NCBI GenBank assembly: GCA_038025085.1
Contig: CM076153.1
Span: 11,811,501-11,875,500, forward strand
Reading direction: 5' to 3'
Origin: Tetragonia tetragonoides
Taxonomy: Eukaryota > Streptophyta > Magnoliopsida > Caryophyllales > Aizoaceae
Length of the DNA: 64,000 nt
A program made the position numbers and the translations under genes. The notes below the pieces were generated by a model. That model saw nothing but the letters and a program-made list of their open reading frames with translations, did not search any database and was not told the origin of the DNA. Shown piece after piece: positions 47,161 through 58,484 of the stretch (positions within the stretch are counted from its first letter, which is position 1; each line of letters starts with the position of its first letter).

Positions 47161-49379
47161 GTTGCTTAACAAGTGCCGTTGAAAATTTCGAGCTTATAAA
47201 TAAATCGGGCGCTCCGGGTCGTGAGAGTCGTCGCCGTGTAGATCCGAGTTTCAGTACCTGGGACCTGCAAAAATAAACGGGTTAGTTTTACCTGTAAATA
47301 GTTGGTACCGTGAAATGGGTCAATTGTCGAATTTGAATTTTTGGGCCCGAGGGCTTCGCTCCCGCGCGTGTGATACCGATATTGCCGCAAGTTGAACTGT
47401 AACAACGAACTCTGGTCTGGAAAAAGGGGCCTTGGGTCAGCAAAGGGGCCCGCACGCTTGGCTGTTGTTGGAAGGTTATCTCCATTCTTGGTTGTAGCTG
47501 AAAGGTCGCTTCTGGACTTGATCATGAGTTCCAGGCTTGACTGGTTTCGATGGAGAGCGGGTAGACTCAAACCTGCAGTGGAAATATGCACATAGGGAAA
47601 AGATGCAATAGACATGCCCGACTGACCATGACAAGATGCACAAGACATGACATAGTAATATGCACGGGGAAAAGGGGAATTGGCATGTAAACACGTAGGG
47701 ACTCAAGACACTGAGAAATTATGTACACATGCATGCCCTTGAAGGCAACTCTAGTACTTATGCAGATATGATGTATGCGGACTCTATTGACTCGCAGCTC
47801 CATGCGGCCTAGCCTAACATGCACGACTCTCCTATAGGGTCTGAAGAGGATCTTCATATGAGAAAAGTATTTGTGATCAAGAATTTCATTTCTGTGGTGA
47901 TCTTGATAGAGTAAGAGACAAGTGGACAAGACTGGGTGCAGTCAAGGGAGAATCAGCCCCCAGTTTGATGTGTGGTTCTTGATGGTTATGACCTACTCGA
48001 TGAGCTATGGGTGTTGATGCGGTGGTACAAAATATCCTAACTTAAGGTATGGGGACAGAATGGACAACTTGAAACGTAGCGGACAAAGAATCTACTCATT
48101 CTGAAAAAGCCTCCAGTTGGGAAGTCTATGTGCAAGCCTACGAGAAAGGTGATGAGTATGACCTCTAGACGACTGACCAAAGAGCACTTACATGAGAAAC
48201 AATGTTCTAAATCCTCGAAAATTTAAATTGCCTCAAGATGTTGAATTTGTATATTTTTTTTGTTGCCCTAACTTTTGTCTAGGCCGCCCTTTCGGGTTTT
48301 CAACCTAACAGGCTAATTTTTTTTTTTTTTTTTTTTTCCTTAGATGAGAAAGGTGGAATGGGAGAACTCCTTATGGTAATGTGACAAAGTGGTTGTCGTG
48401 GCCGGACCTCCTTGAGGTTTCCTACGTATCCAGTTTATGGAATCAGGCCAACGTAGTTCAGGACCGTACAATTGAATGGTCGTACCTCTTGGAGGGCTTT
48501 TGGGTTGTAATGTCAGGCTGGGTTGAGGTGTCAAAGAAAGGATAAAGGCTCAAATAAACCCAATGTAAATCCCCTCCCCGTAGTATGCTAGATGGTATAG
48601 AAGTTTTTGATCGAGGCGAGGTGGCTAAGGGACCTATGCTTAGGTATTGTCACCGTTTGGTTGTGCTTGAAATGTTTGCACTCTCTTGGATCTTTGATCG
48701 CTCTTGAATTTTTTTCTCTTTTGTTTTTTTTTTTTCGTTTTTGCTCCTGAACTTTCGAGTTCTGTCTTCTTTTTTTATCTTGGTGGCTCTTTGTTTTTGT
48801 AGGTCGGTCCTCCTTGCCTAGAAGGTTGCTTCTATGCCCATGTCGCACACACCCATTCCCCGGGTAAGATGATGTGGTTAAGAAATGAAAGGCTATGTGT
48901 TTAAGGCTCAAAGGGTTGCAAGTGGTAATGATGTATAGGGTAGTAAAGGATATTGATGTGAGGTGCCAAATGAATGGCTCCTGTCCTCGGCACGGACGGT
49001 TCAACTGTATGTCCTCTATGGGGATGATCATTAGGGAGTTGTTGCTTAATGTTTTCCACAATGAAGACTTTCTCTTGAAAAAAAATTTTGATTTTTTTTT
49101 TAATTTCGTCATAGGCAACTTAAGTTCGTCATAGAATTGAGCAAAGAACAATGATGGGAATCAAAATGCAATCTTTATTGAATCGAAGAAAAGCATTGCA
49201 CGAGAAGTAAGCTAGACTCTATGAACGAATTGAAAGGACAAACTAGACATCATTAAACTCGACTGGACTCAAATAGACTTGCATGCTAGGAAACTTCGAC
49301 TCTCTTCAACTTCTCGAGCACAGGCTGTTCACACGGACACGAAGGACAACCCCCTGTAGATACTCGCGTTGTTCACGAA
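47161..49379 (-). other. Noncoding 3' half of element B
   Basis: No remnant of protease, RT or integrase can be read in any frame. Open frames of up to 187 codons (for example 48588-49151) have low-complexity Lys/Ser-rich translations. It holds T22 at about 48318-48339 and the conserved stem-loop motif at 48404-48460. Confidence 0.65.
48404..48460 (-). other. Conserved stem-loop motif shared by B and C
   Basis: In element sense: GAACTACG, then GGCCTGATTCC, a small stem-loop (CCA/TGG arms), GATACGTAGG, and a second hairpin ACCTCAAGGAGGT. C has the same order at 60391-60450 with different but still paired arms. See the finding on this motif. Confidence 0.5.
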
Positions 49380-50264
49380 TTAAGTTGAATTCTTAAGAAA
49401 GTTATCTTCAATTAGGATGCCCACAACATAGAGCCGGTTGTAGGAGTCAATTGCTTGATACTTGAGGGGTTCCTTGTAAGCAGGTTGCAGGTTCTTGATG
49501 AGTTGGCGGATTTGATCAGCTTGCGAAGGTTGCTCAACTAGTTCGGCTATCTTTAGCTTCCAACGCCTAAGGAAGGCAGTGAATCCCTCATCTTCTTCTT
49601 GTTTGGTGATCTCTAACTCTCGAAGGGTCATAGGTAGAGCAACATTTTCCTTGTAGCGTGCAAGGAAGACTATAGTGAAATCGGACCAAGTTGGGTAGCT
49701 CTCTAAGTCTAAGGAATAGAACCAACGTCTAGCATGTGTATCAAGGGTTTGGGGAAACAGATGGACATAGAGTTTCTTGTTGATTCCCCTTAGGGCCATA
49801 GCAGTAGTGAAGGATTTCAGGTGATCCTGCGGGTTGTCGACTGCCGTGAAGGTGGGTACTTCAGGCATAGAGAATTTGGCCGGAAGCTTACCCTTGATCT
49901 TAGTGTCAAGCTTTCCTACGTTGGCACTATAGTTGGAGATCAAGCCGCTACTCTTGAGCACAGAGGTGATCTTAGCCAGCATGGTATCTGACCCTTCTTC
50001 CTCAGAATCGGAATCGGAAGGGATCCTTGACTCTTCTTCTCTTTTCCTCTCGATATCTTCAACCATGAGTCGCAGCCTTTCCAACTTACTCATGAGCTCA
50101 TCAAACCTCTCGTCAGTGGTTTTTACCATGGTGAAGTTTGGGGGTGTGATTGGTAAGGTAAAGGATGTATTGAGTGGTGGCGAGCTTTGTGGTGGTGATG
50201 GATTATGGGGTGATGGCCTTTTGGAATATGGTGGTGTCTTGGAGGTAGCTTGTACACGAACCAA
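49380..50264 (-). CDS. gag: Element B gag (Retrotrans_gag), intact but short
   Basis: An uninterrupted frame of 294 codons. The likely start is the first Met (MVRVQATSK...) or Met at about 50133 (MVKTTDERFDELM). It has a Pro/Ser-rich head, then a coiled coil (ERFDELMSKLERLRLMVED), an acidic Ser/Glu stretch and the capsid region PEVPTFTAVDNPQDHLKSF, THARRWFYSLDLES, WSDFTIVFLARY and FTAFLRRWKLKIAELVEQP, typical of plant gypsy gag. It stops after DNFLKNST without a zinc knuckle or protease. An intact gag in an element that has lost pol suggests the capsid protein itself may still have been selected for. Confidence 0.78.
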   Translation of the reverse strand: MVRVQATSKTPPYSKRPSPHNPSPPQSSPPLNTSFTLPITPPNFTMVKTTDERFDELMSKLERLRLMVEDIERKREEESRIPSDSDSEEEGSDTMLAKITSVLKSSGLISNYSANVGKLDTKIKGKLPAKFSMPEVPTFTAVDNPQDHLKSFTTAMALRGINKKLYVHLFPQTLDTHARRWFYSLDLESYPTWSDFTIVFLARYKENVALPMTLRELEITKQEEDEGFTAFLRRWKLKIAELVEQPSQADQIRQLIKNLQPAYKEPLKYQAIDSYNRLYVVGILIEDNFLKNST

Positions 50265-51145
50265 CCTGTCGGACGATCGAGCCCAACCTTTGTCACTTTA
50301 ATTCTTCCTCGAGCCCCCAATCCTGAACACAAGTCTCAACTTAGAAAGACGCCAAAGAAATGACTTGAAAACAAAGACTCGTTATTTTTTTAGAAGACCC
50401 TCGATAGCTCCTAAGGTGAATGTGCCTATGAACGTCTATATGAACTTGGATGCATGATGATGACAATGCAATGACAGAGTTACGACAACAATATGCAAGA
50501 TGCATGACGAACTGACCTTGACATGTATGACAATGAATGGATGCTTCCTAGAATGACTCTAAAGCACTTAATGAATGACCTTTCTAGACGAAATGAACAA
50601 ATGGAGGCATTGATGAATGCAAGACTCGAATTTTTGTACAAATGCATATGCAAGATGACGACAATGCAAACATGACGACTAGTTATGAATTCTATCATGG
50701 AGCGTCTAATAGGTACAATGCAATGCAAAGAAATGGAAAAGAAGAAAATAAAAACCTAAGCCTAAATGCCCAATTATTTTATGAAACCCTTGGAAAAAGA
50801 GAATGAATCGAAATATAGCTGCTACACCAAAACTAGGTGCAAAGAACCAACCAGACTGACCTAGTGGATAAATTAGGAATACAGAAACAAAAACTGTAGT
50901 TGAACGCGATAGTGTAGTGATTCTATCCTTCTTGTTTTTTTTTCTCACCCCTCCTCATATCAAGGGAAAAATGAAGTCGATGAATGAAAATGAGAAAAAA
51001 TAGAAAAAGACGGACTATCTTTTTTTTTTTTTTTTTTTTGACTCAGAGAAAATGAAAAATGGGATAAATAAAAAAAGAAGAAATTTCAGCAATTTTTTTT
51101 TTTTTGGTTTTCGGAATTTTTTTTTTTTTAAATTTTTTTTCGGCG

Positions 51146-51176
<31 letters not shown>

Positions 51177-51883
51177 CGAATCTGAATTACATCAAAAAAA
51201 AAAAAGAAAAGAAAAGAAAAAAAAAAAAAAAAAGTGGGATAGGGGAATTGGAGAGACTGACTCTTTTTTTTTTTTTTTTTTTTTGCTAAAAGGTCCTAGA
51301 AAATTGTTCATGACTTCGACGCTATATGAAAATATATCATTGGGGAAATGAGTGCCCATTGAATTGAATTCTCGCACAATTTTTGGGCATTAGGAACTAG
51401 CTAAAAAAAAGGACTCCTAGCACGTAAGTACATGCTGGCACATAGTCACGGTATTCATGTATTCAGAAGCATTACAACAACGCAGTTTACAAGCAAACAT
51501 GTGATCAGACGGGCATTACAACGACACATGCACAACAAGCAAGCGAATGCACGAATGTGGGCTAGAGGCTTTTGGCTCCTGTGAGGTTACCACGACAAAT
51601 TACAATTTCCGTTCGGCGGATGGTCGACACATCGATCGTAATTCTTTTCATCAACAAAGGATTGATGAGTCATGGGTGAGGAAGCGTCGATTTGCACGAT
51701 AGGACAACTGTATATTCCTTTAGATATACGTGTTGTCTACGAGTTGCGACACAAACTTCCTCGAGGCTCGATAAGGGTCAAAAGGTTGTGCCAAGGCACA
51801 TGCAAATGATGCAAAATAATATGGAACATGTTATTTAAACAATTAAGCAAACTTGACTTTCGAGTCTCACCCTCTTAAATAAG
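50265..51883 (-). other. 5' leader of element B, poly(A)-rich in element sense
   Basis: 1.6 kb between primer site and gag. It contains runs of T20-T30 on the plus strand (51020-51040, 51146-51174, 51264-51283) and an A-rich block 51195-51232 which could pair with them. Short frames here are homopolymer artefacts (poly-Phe, poly-Lys). Unlike autonomous Tat elements there is no recognisable ORF1. Confidence 0.6.
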
Positions 51884-51901
51884 TCCCCAGTGAAGTCGCC
51901 A
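51884..51901 (-). other. Primer binding site of element B
   Basis: TGGCGACTTCACTGGGGA follows the 5' LTR end (CCTTACA) by one base. This is the primer-site form I associate with Tat/Ogre elements (usually assigned to tRNA-Arg). Confidence 0.7.
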
Positions 51902-51902
51902 C

Positions 51903-52475
51903 TGTAAGGACCCGGGATTTTCATTACCAATCCTTTTGTTTTTCCCCGGAGTGCGTCCTTATAGAAAATTTGTCAGTTGGGGACTTAGATAAGTTCAAGG
52001 GACCATCGAGTCAGAAAAGCTTTTGAAAAGACTTGAATTGAATAAAAACCATGAAAGAGGTCACGAATCTGCTATTGGCGTTTTATCGAAGGGACAAACC
52101 GAAGGGACAACCCAATAATGTGAAAAGTGAACTGATCATGTTTTTAGAAAGACTACCGCTTATATAAAACATATAAGTACCCAAGAATAAAGGGTTCGGG
52201 GGCGAAGGTACGAGGTGAGAAGGTGTTAGGCACCCAACTCGCCCGTATTATGACGGCCTCTACTAACTCAAGTTTGTTTAATAATTTAAAGACATAATTC
52301 CCATGCAAAACCGTATTAACAACCTAGACTTAGACTATTAATTGGTTCACCACAAGCAACACAACATTTATTATTAACCCTTATTTAGACATGCATTCGA
52401 TTGACAAGTTGAGCAGCACAACGACTATACAAACGCTATTTAGGAAGCAATAAAAACGTTATTCTAGCATGATAT
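51903..52475 (-). repeat. 5' LTR of element B, interrupted by element C
   Basis: It aligns base for base with 44529-45103 (TGTAAGGACCCGGGATTTTC...) and stops at 52475, where TGTAAGAACCC of LTR C begins. The other about 1 kb must be on the far side of C. Confidence 0.88.
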
Positions 52476-53988
52476 TGTAAGAACCCTCGCCTTTCGGCGC
52501 TAATTGAAATATTTGGTTGGAATTAATGGTTCTTAAATATGTGTCACATGCGATTCAAATTAATTATAAAGAACAATAATTTGCAAATAAGAAGCCGCCA
52601 CCAATTTTTAAGGAAACAATTGGAAACCATCAAAAGTGCATCCCAATTCCTATTGGGAATTGACTCATGCCCATGGGGACTAAGTATTGAGTTCGGGGAT
52701 GTAGGTACGAAATAAACAAAACGAATCTCATCTAAATCGCCCGTATTAACGGCCTCTACTAAGCTTATCCATGTCAAGTATTTATTTATGCTATATGATT
52801 CTATGCGAATCCGGTCGTCCAATGATCCTAAATTAACTAGGCGGGTTAAGATCAACCAAATTACCTACGTTATCACTTTGCACAATTTATATCCAATTTA
52901 CATGCATACTATTAACAAGCATAAACATGATATAGAACATTAAATAACACTTCAACCTACCAACTTTGCTAAACGCGCCATGTATTGTATATGCACATCA
53001 ATAAAACTGTTAGTATCTTCAAAAGAATAATAGTAATATTATAAAGGTGCTAACTTTATGCTAAAATAAACCTAGGAGGCTACTATATGCATGCAAAAAC
53101 TATGAAAATGATGCAAACTTGCATAAACTAATAAAAAGACATAAACTTTATATTAACAAACTATGCATAATTATATACAAAATCAAAAGCATGCAAATTT
53201 ATTCAACCATAATCAAAAGCTAAATAAAACATGATTAATAAACAATAAAACAAGATTTAATGAAGAGTTAGGCCCTCAGGATGGTTAACCTGGACGTTCT
53301 ATTCGAACGGGACTAGTAGAATTGGGATTGCTCTTCGATCTTGGGTGCTAGGCTAGGTGTATTGCTTGCTTGAATCTTCAGATTTCTGAATTTGGGGAAA
53401 TATGTGCTCTCAATGCTCTCAAAATTGTGAACTGACTGACCTCCTGCAAAAGAGGGTGAAAAGGAGTATTTATAGAGTTGGGGGACGGATTTAGAGACCT
53501 AGGGCGAGAAGCCCGGCTCCAAAACTCGGCCCAGTCAATAAAGGGGTTCAGCGGCCACGCAGAAGGCAGTTGGGGCCCTCGGTGGCCGCTGGGGCTCAGC
53601 GGCTGGCCCAATGGCCCCCGCTGTCACGCGCTGGCCGCCGGACAGGTCGCGTCAGCCGCTGGACCTGACGGCGCACGCATGACTAGGGTTTTGACTTTTG
53701 GTGCTCTGTAAATTACGGAATTGCCCTTGGGCTGGCCCAGGGGGCCGGGATTGAGCGGTTTTGACCCAAATCTTCAAGTCGTGATATCTTTTGATCCGGG
53801 AACCTGATTGTGGCAAGGTCAAAGGCGTTGGAATCCTTATAACAAGGGCTATCCAAAGATTGAGGTTTTAAGGAATTTGGTCTAGATTTCCGAGTAATGT
53901 CCTTTTCTACTTACGACCATGTTAATCCATTACCATCATCATCGGGCGTTGCGGTGTCAGGGGATGAGAACCGATTAGGGTGTCTACA
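52476..53988 (-). repeat. 3' LTR of element C
   Basis: 1513 bases. In element sense it starts TGTAGACACCCTAATCGG and ends CGAGGGTTCTTACA. It shares TCGCCCGTATTA-CGGCCTCTACTAA with the LTR of B. The end is set by the polypurine stretch AAAGTGGGGGCTTC, identical to that of B. Confidence 0.85.
53465..53690 (-). promoter_or_regulatory. TATA box and upstream GC module in LTR C
   Basis: CTATAAATAC (53465-53474, minus) is preceded in element sense by a GC-rich block at 53520-53690, with words such as GGCCAGCCGCTGAGCC. The same arrangement precedes the antisense DUF7745-like gene. Confidence 0.55.
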
Positions 53989-54130
53989 GAAGCCCCCACT
54001 TTGGCCGAGCTTGTAGAAGCGAAGGTCAAAGTATTTGCTAAAATGCCTGCAATGTTGTTTTTTTTACTATGCTTTATGTTAGAAAGAAGAAAAGATAGAC
54101 TCCTGACCGCCTGTGGTCAGGGTTACCTGC

Positions 54131-54322
54131 TTTGCTTAAAAGAGCGGTGCGTTGCTCTGCTTTGCTTAAAGAGCGGTGCGTTGCTCTGCTTTGCTTAAAG
54201 AGAGGTGTGTTGCTCTGCTTTGCGGATACTGACGTGGCGCTAATTTTGATAGCCTCATCGTCAAAAGGGCATTGTGTTGCCCTGCTCTGTTTTAAAGAGC
54301 GGTATGTTGCTCTGCTTAAGTT
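54131..54322 (-). repeat. 29-bp tandem subrepeats inside the 3' end of C
   Basis: TTTGCTTAAAGAGCGGTGCG plus TTGCTCTGC is repeated three times in a row (54131-54218), with a degenerate fourth copy at about 54268-54322. The position, just inside the 3' LTR, matches that of the array in B. Confidence 0.8.
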
Positions 54323-54452
54323 ATGCCTGCAAAAAATATAATAAAGTGCCTGTGCCTGTAAAAAAGTTAGATATAAGGCTTGCGCCTGCGAAAATAGATA
54401 ATACCGGGTCCCTAGGATAGGAAACCAAGCTGTGGGGGTAAAAGAGTCATTT

Positions 54453-54740
54453 TGGGTGACATATTCAAATTTCCCGGGCTTCCAACGGTCGAGAAACGCA
54501 ATTCCGCGCAGAATTTGAACTCGTGGGCCCGCCCCGAGGGGGCAAACGCAAAAAACGGTTGGGCGGCCATGCGCAGGGCCGCCGAGCGCTGGGCGGCCTT
54601 TACGGGCCCGCTCAGTGGCTCGAATTGGCGTGCGGGGGCGCTGAGGGGGGCCGCCCGGTCTGGCGGCTCAGCCGCCGGGGCCATCGGCCTGGCCGCTGAG
54701 CCTGGGTGGCCCTGAACCTGGCCGCCGGGCCGGTTCAGAG
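54453..54740 (+). promoter_or_regulatory. GC-rich module upstream of the PMD gene
   Basis: About 290 bases dominated by GGCCGCC, GCTGAGC and their complements (for example GGCGGCTCAGCCGCC, a perfect palindrome-like word). It resembles the modules in LTR C and before the second antisense gene. No clear TATA box lies between it and the ATG at 55038, so its promoter role is only inferred. Confidence 0.35.
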
Positions 54741-55037
54741 GTCAAAACCGGGTATTTCTTTTGAGGAGCCGAATTTTGGGTCATTTTGCCCCAAATTTTC
54801 GAGACTCTCTCTCTCTACCTCCATTGTTGCCCAATCTTCATTTCTTGCTCAAATTTGCTTCTTTGTGCTTGCATTTGCTTGATTTTGCATAATCTTTGCA
54901 TAATTCGAAGTTTATTTGTGATTCCTCACAAATTTGGGGTGAATTTGTGAGTGGGTTTTTGAAACCCTTGGAGAGAGAAAATCCCAAATTTCTCCATTCT
55001 TGCTTGTTGATCATTACTAGCTTGTTCATCTTTCTTC

Positions 55038-57806
55038 ATGGCTCCCAAATTGGCGAAGAAGAGGAGTAGAAGGGCCGAGGTCCCGGAGGAGGTTAAAGAA
55101 ATTAACATCTTCACCAAAGCTTTTCCCTCCCATGTCAAGTCTTCCAAGAGGAAGCCTAATGTGGCTTTTCCTCAAGATAGGTATACACGGTCGGATAGGA
55201 TGCCCGACATTGTTTGGGATCGGTCGGAGTTGCTCTTTCGACCAGGGACTCACTTGAGCTCCCGTGCTTCCAAGTTTGTGGTAAGCCTCAAACTTTGAAT
55301 TCATAGTTTTATGCATTGAATTTTAGTTTATATGCTTTGCCTTGAGTAGAAATTGTGCAGAAATTGTATGCAATTGTCAAGTTTGTAGCGCATGTGATCT
55401 TGCGCGGCTTGAACGAACTTAGAAATATGCTTAGGATTGAACATTTGGTTGAAATGTGAACCTAAGAGGTTGCGAATTTGATCATAGGAACCCAATGGGA
55501 ATTTGAAGCCCCATGGTAATTATGGTTCTTCGGTGAAGCTTTTTAAGACTTTGCCCAAAGAGGTGCAAAGCGCGGTTTTGGGTGCGGGGTTTGGGCCCCT
55601 TTTGAAAGCGGCGGACTCGGTTGAGCGAGTCAAGAGATGCATTGTTCGCTTGTCTTTGGAGCGTTTTTGGGATACAACCAACACGTTCCACTTCCCTAAT
55701 GGGGAGATGATGATCACTCCATCGGAGTTTGCTATGTTGACTGGGGTGCCTTGCGTGGGTACGCCCATTGTGTATGACGTTTCCATTTGGAAACATAAGA
55801 CTGAGATTGTGGAGTTGTTTGGCCCTTGGGGGAACACTTGGGGTCACCATTATCGTCCCTATAGCGAGCTCTATACCGCTTTGACTGATGCGAGGTACAA
55901 GAGGAGTACCTCGGTGGAGCAGAAGGCGAGGAAGTTCATCGCCTATCTCCTTGCCACCACCATCTTTGGTGACAAGGGAGAGCGTATTCATGCTATTTAG
56001 CTCCCTAGCTTGTTGGATTGGGAGAGGGTGAGAGAGTACAACTGGGGGTTGTCGGGCTACGCCAGCCTCTTGAGGTGCATGCGGTTTGCTTGCCGCGTGA
56101 ATGATGAGGGATACAAGCAGACGACTCTTCCTCCCGTGAGCTTGTGCGGTTTTTGGAAGGCCTTGCAGGTGCGTTTTGCTTTTTGTATCCATTTGATGCT
56201 TTGCATGTTTTAAGTGTATAGTGCTTAATTTCATGTTTCGATGTAGCCCTGGTTTTTCGAGCATTTCCCAGACATGGCGCCTATGGGCTGGGAGTTGGAT
56301 TTCCCGGTTTGCAGGGCGTGGCATCACAGAGGTCCTGCGCCCTTTTCGACCCTCCAGCAGTATAGGGAGGCTCTCTTGCGCCTAGATTGGCACAAGGTAA
56401 CGCAATTTTGCTTTTTATTACATGGATTGTATTTCTTGGTGTGGAAATAACTTATATTGCATATTTGTGTAGATTGACTACTTCCCTTGGGCGAAGTACC
56501 ATGGGTCGGCTCCGGATGCTGTCCTTGCGTCCAGGGCGATAGACCGCCAGAGGATCCTGATTGCGGGTCCGTTCTCTTTTGAGTGGTACTTGGGAGAGCG
56601 GATCTTCCGTCAGGTTTATCCCGACGTGGCTGGCCTGAGGATTCCCTTGGATCTTCCCTCGACCATGTTCTTGGTGAGGTGCTTGTCTCGCGAGCAGGTT
56701 GCGGAGGCCATGGTGGGCTCAGATGCTATGCGATATTTGAGGGAGCCTGCGGAGGATCTTGCGGGGCACTACGAGCAGTTCCGTCGTGATCGCCCCATGC
56801 CTTCATTTGTGGGTTTGAAGGTAAGAATTTTTATATGTATTTTCTATGCCTATCTTGCTTTATTGATTTGCTGACCTACTTTGCTTTGTAGGAGCCTCGG
56901 GTTGACGATGTCGACGTGGATATCCCGGATATGCGGGTCCGAGGTCGGGATTATGGTGGGAAGGAGTGCTGGGGAGAGGTCCCGATGACGGAGGACCTTG
57001 ATGAGGACATCCAGGGCCTTCCTCTTCCAGTTGGGCATGCAGGGGTAAATTCGTAATTTTACCTGTTGCATGTGATTTTTACTGCTTTTATGCTTGTATT
57101 GACTTTTCTTTGCGCAGCTTGACCGTGAGCAGACCGGGGAGGTCTTCAAGATGATGCATGCTATGAAGTCCTGGATTTCTCGAGCTCTCTCGAAGGGCAC
57201 CTGCTCGAGGGCTGACCTGGATAAGGTGAGCTAGACTTTGCATCTTCAAAGTTGTATGCTTTGAGAAATGTATCTTATATGTTTGGTGGGTTGCAGGTGG
57301 AGTATCGTCGACCCCTTCCTCGTCGGTCACGACAGGTGGAATTGTCGGATGATGTGGTTGTGAGCTCGCCTGAGCGTAGTCCTTCCCACGAGAGGAGTCC
57401 TCGGAGGGAGAATCCTCGGAGAGAGAGGGAGCCAGTGCATCGGACGGACCGTCCTGGTGGGAGTAGGATGGCTCCGTTTGTGGAGCCTACTCCTATGCCT
57501 ATGCCAATGTATCCTTCTTATCTCTGGTATGCGGGGTATGCTCCTTATGGTGGTCTTTACTACCAGCCCCCTGTCCCTGCTCCTATGATGTCTACCATGC
57601 CTCCTCGTTCTTCGTGGAGGTATGATTCGAGTTATGCTGGAGAGGGGTGCTCGTATCGGGAGCATGCCCATCATTCTTCCTTTGACCCGGGCCAGCTGGC
57701 GACGTCGATCTTTGGTGATGAGCCCCGGAGGTCGGAGGATCATTTTAAGGTGCTCCGTTCAGATGTTGATGCGGGTGATGATTTTTATGACAATGCATTT
57801 GTATGA
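55038..57806 (+). pseudogene. Antisense plant-mobile-domain gene of element C, 7 exons, one nonsense codon
   Basis: Exons: 55038-55280, 55488-56168, 56247-56396, 56473-56820, 56892-57044, 57118-57225, 57297-57806. All six introns are GT-AG, phase 0 and 71-207 bases, and the joined frame has 730 codons with a single TAG (55998-56000). Exon 2 carries the plant mobile domain hallmark FWDTTNTFHFPNGEMMITP followed by FAMLTG; after the stop, LPSLLDWERVREYNWGLSGY fits the same domain. The N-terminus is basic (KKRSRR), and the last exon is Arg/Ser/Pro/Tyr-rich and disordered. PMD proteins are plant nuclear or transposon-linked proteins; the role of retrotransposon copies is unknown. It runs opposite to pol, like the antisense ORFs described for Tat elements. 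Confidence 0.8.
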
Positions 57807-58240
57807 AATACATTTATGAACATTTGTGTTGAACAAACATTCGGACTTTGCTTTGTAATATATTGTTGTTCTTGTTGGTCCCTGCATATAATTAGGCTAA
57901 TGCAAATGCACAGGTAGTCAAGCAAAAGCGCAAGTAATAGCCATGTAGCAAAAAATGGTACAGCCAAAAAGTTAAAATTGGGTGTACCCTATCCCCCCTA
58001 AAAAAAATGAAAAAAGGAAAGGGGTGCCAAAAATGAAATAAGATTAATAAGTGTAAAAGGGGTAACCAAATACAAGATGATAATCATCCAAAAAAAAAAA
58101 AAGAAATAAGGAAATTGCGGGGTTCCCATAAATAATTGAGGAAATAATAGAAAATAGCAATAATAGAAAAAATAGGAAACTGAGCCAAATCGGAGTCCAA
58201 AACAGTTAAGGAAAGTGTCCAAAATCGGGTAGAAGAGTGT
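57807..58240. other. Spacer between the two antisense genes
   Basis: AT-rich and A-rich low-complexity sequence without an ORF. Short runs such as AAAAAATGAAAAAAGG and CCAAAAAAAAAAAAG are present. Confidence 0.5.
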
Positions 58241-58249
58241 TGTCTCGAA

Positions 58250-58484
58250 AAAGAGGCTCGGCGGCCAAAAGGGGGTGCTCAGCGGCTGACGCGAAGGAGC
58301 GGAGGTCAAAACTGGGGCCGCCAGACTCAGCGGCTGGCCGCTGGAGCTCAGCGGCTGGGCCGCTGGGCCTTGGCTGCCATAACGGGGCCGCCGAGCCTTC
58401 AGCGGCTACCCTATGGGCCGCTGAAGCTTATTTTTCGACGGGTTGCCTTATTTTCGTCTTTTTTCGTGCGAGCCCTATATAAGC
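58250..58484 (+). promoter_or_regulatory. GC module and TATA box of the second antisense gene
   Basis: A GC-rich block (58250-58430) with CTCAGCGGCTGGCC and CAGCGGCTGGGCCGCTGGG is followed 45 bases later by CTATATAAGCC (58475-58485). The ATG is at 58582. The word CTCAGCGGCTGGCC also occurs in LTR C near 53595. Confidence 0.6.

Larger units (their letters stand above)
44529..52475 (-). mobile_element. Element B: pol-less Tat-like gypsy element (gag only)
   Basis: It is bounded on the left by a full 3' LTR (44529-46112) and on the right by the first 573 bases of the 5' LTR (51903-52475), which element C interrupts. Between them are a Tat/Ogre-style primer site, a gag ORF and about 3.2 kb of noncoding DNA with tandem repeats, but no protease, RT, RNase H or integrase. 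About 15 differences in 573 aligned LTR bases were counted by eye. It resembles the gag-only TR-GAG type of non-autonomous element. Confidence 0.82.

Noticed and set aside
47161..49379. Hidden pol remnant in element B
   Set aside because: I looked for protease D-S/T-G, RT Y-x-DD and integrase DDE blocks in all frames of this stretch and saw none.
51052..51351. Open frames rich in Phe or Lys
   Set aside because: They are translations of T and A homopolymer runs, with no conserved motif.
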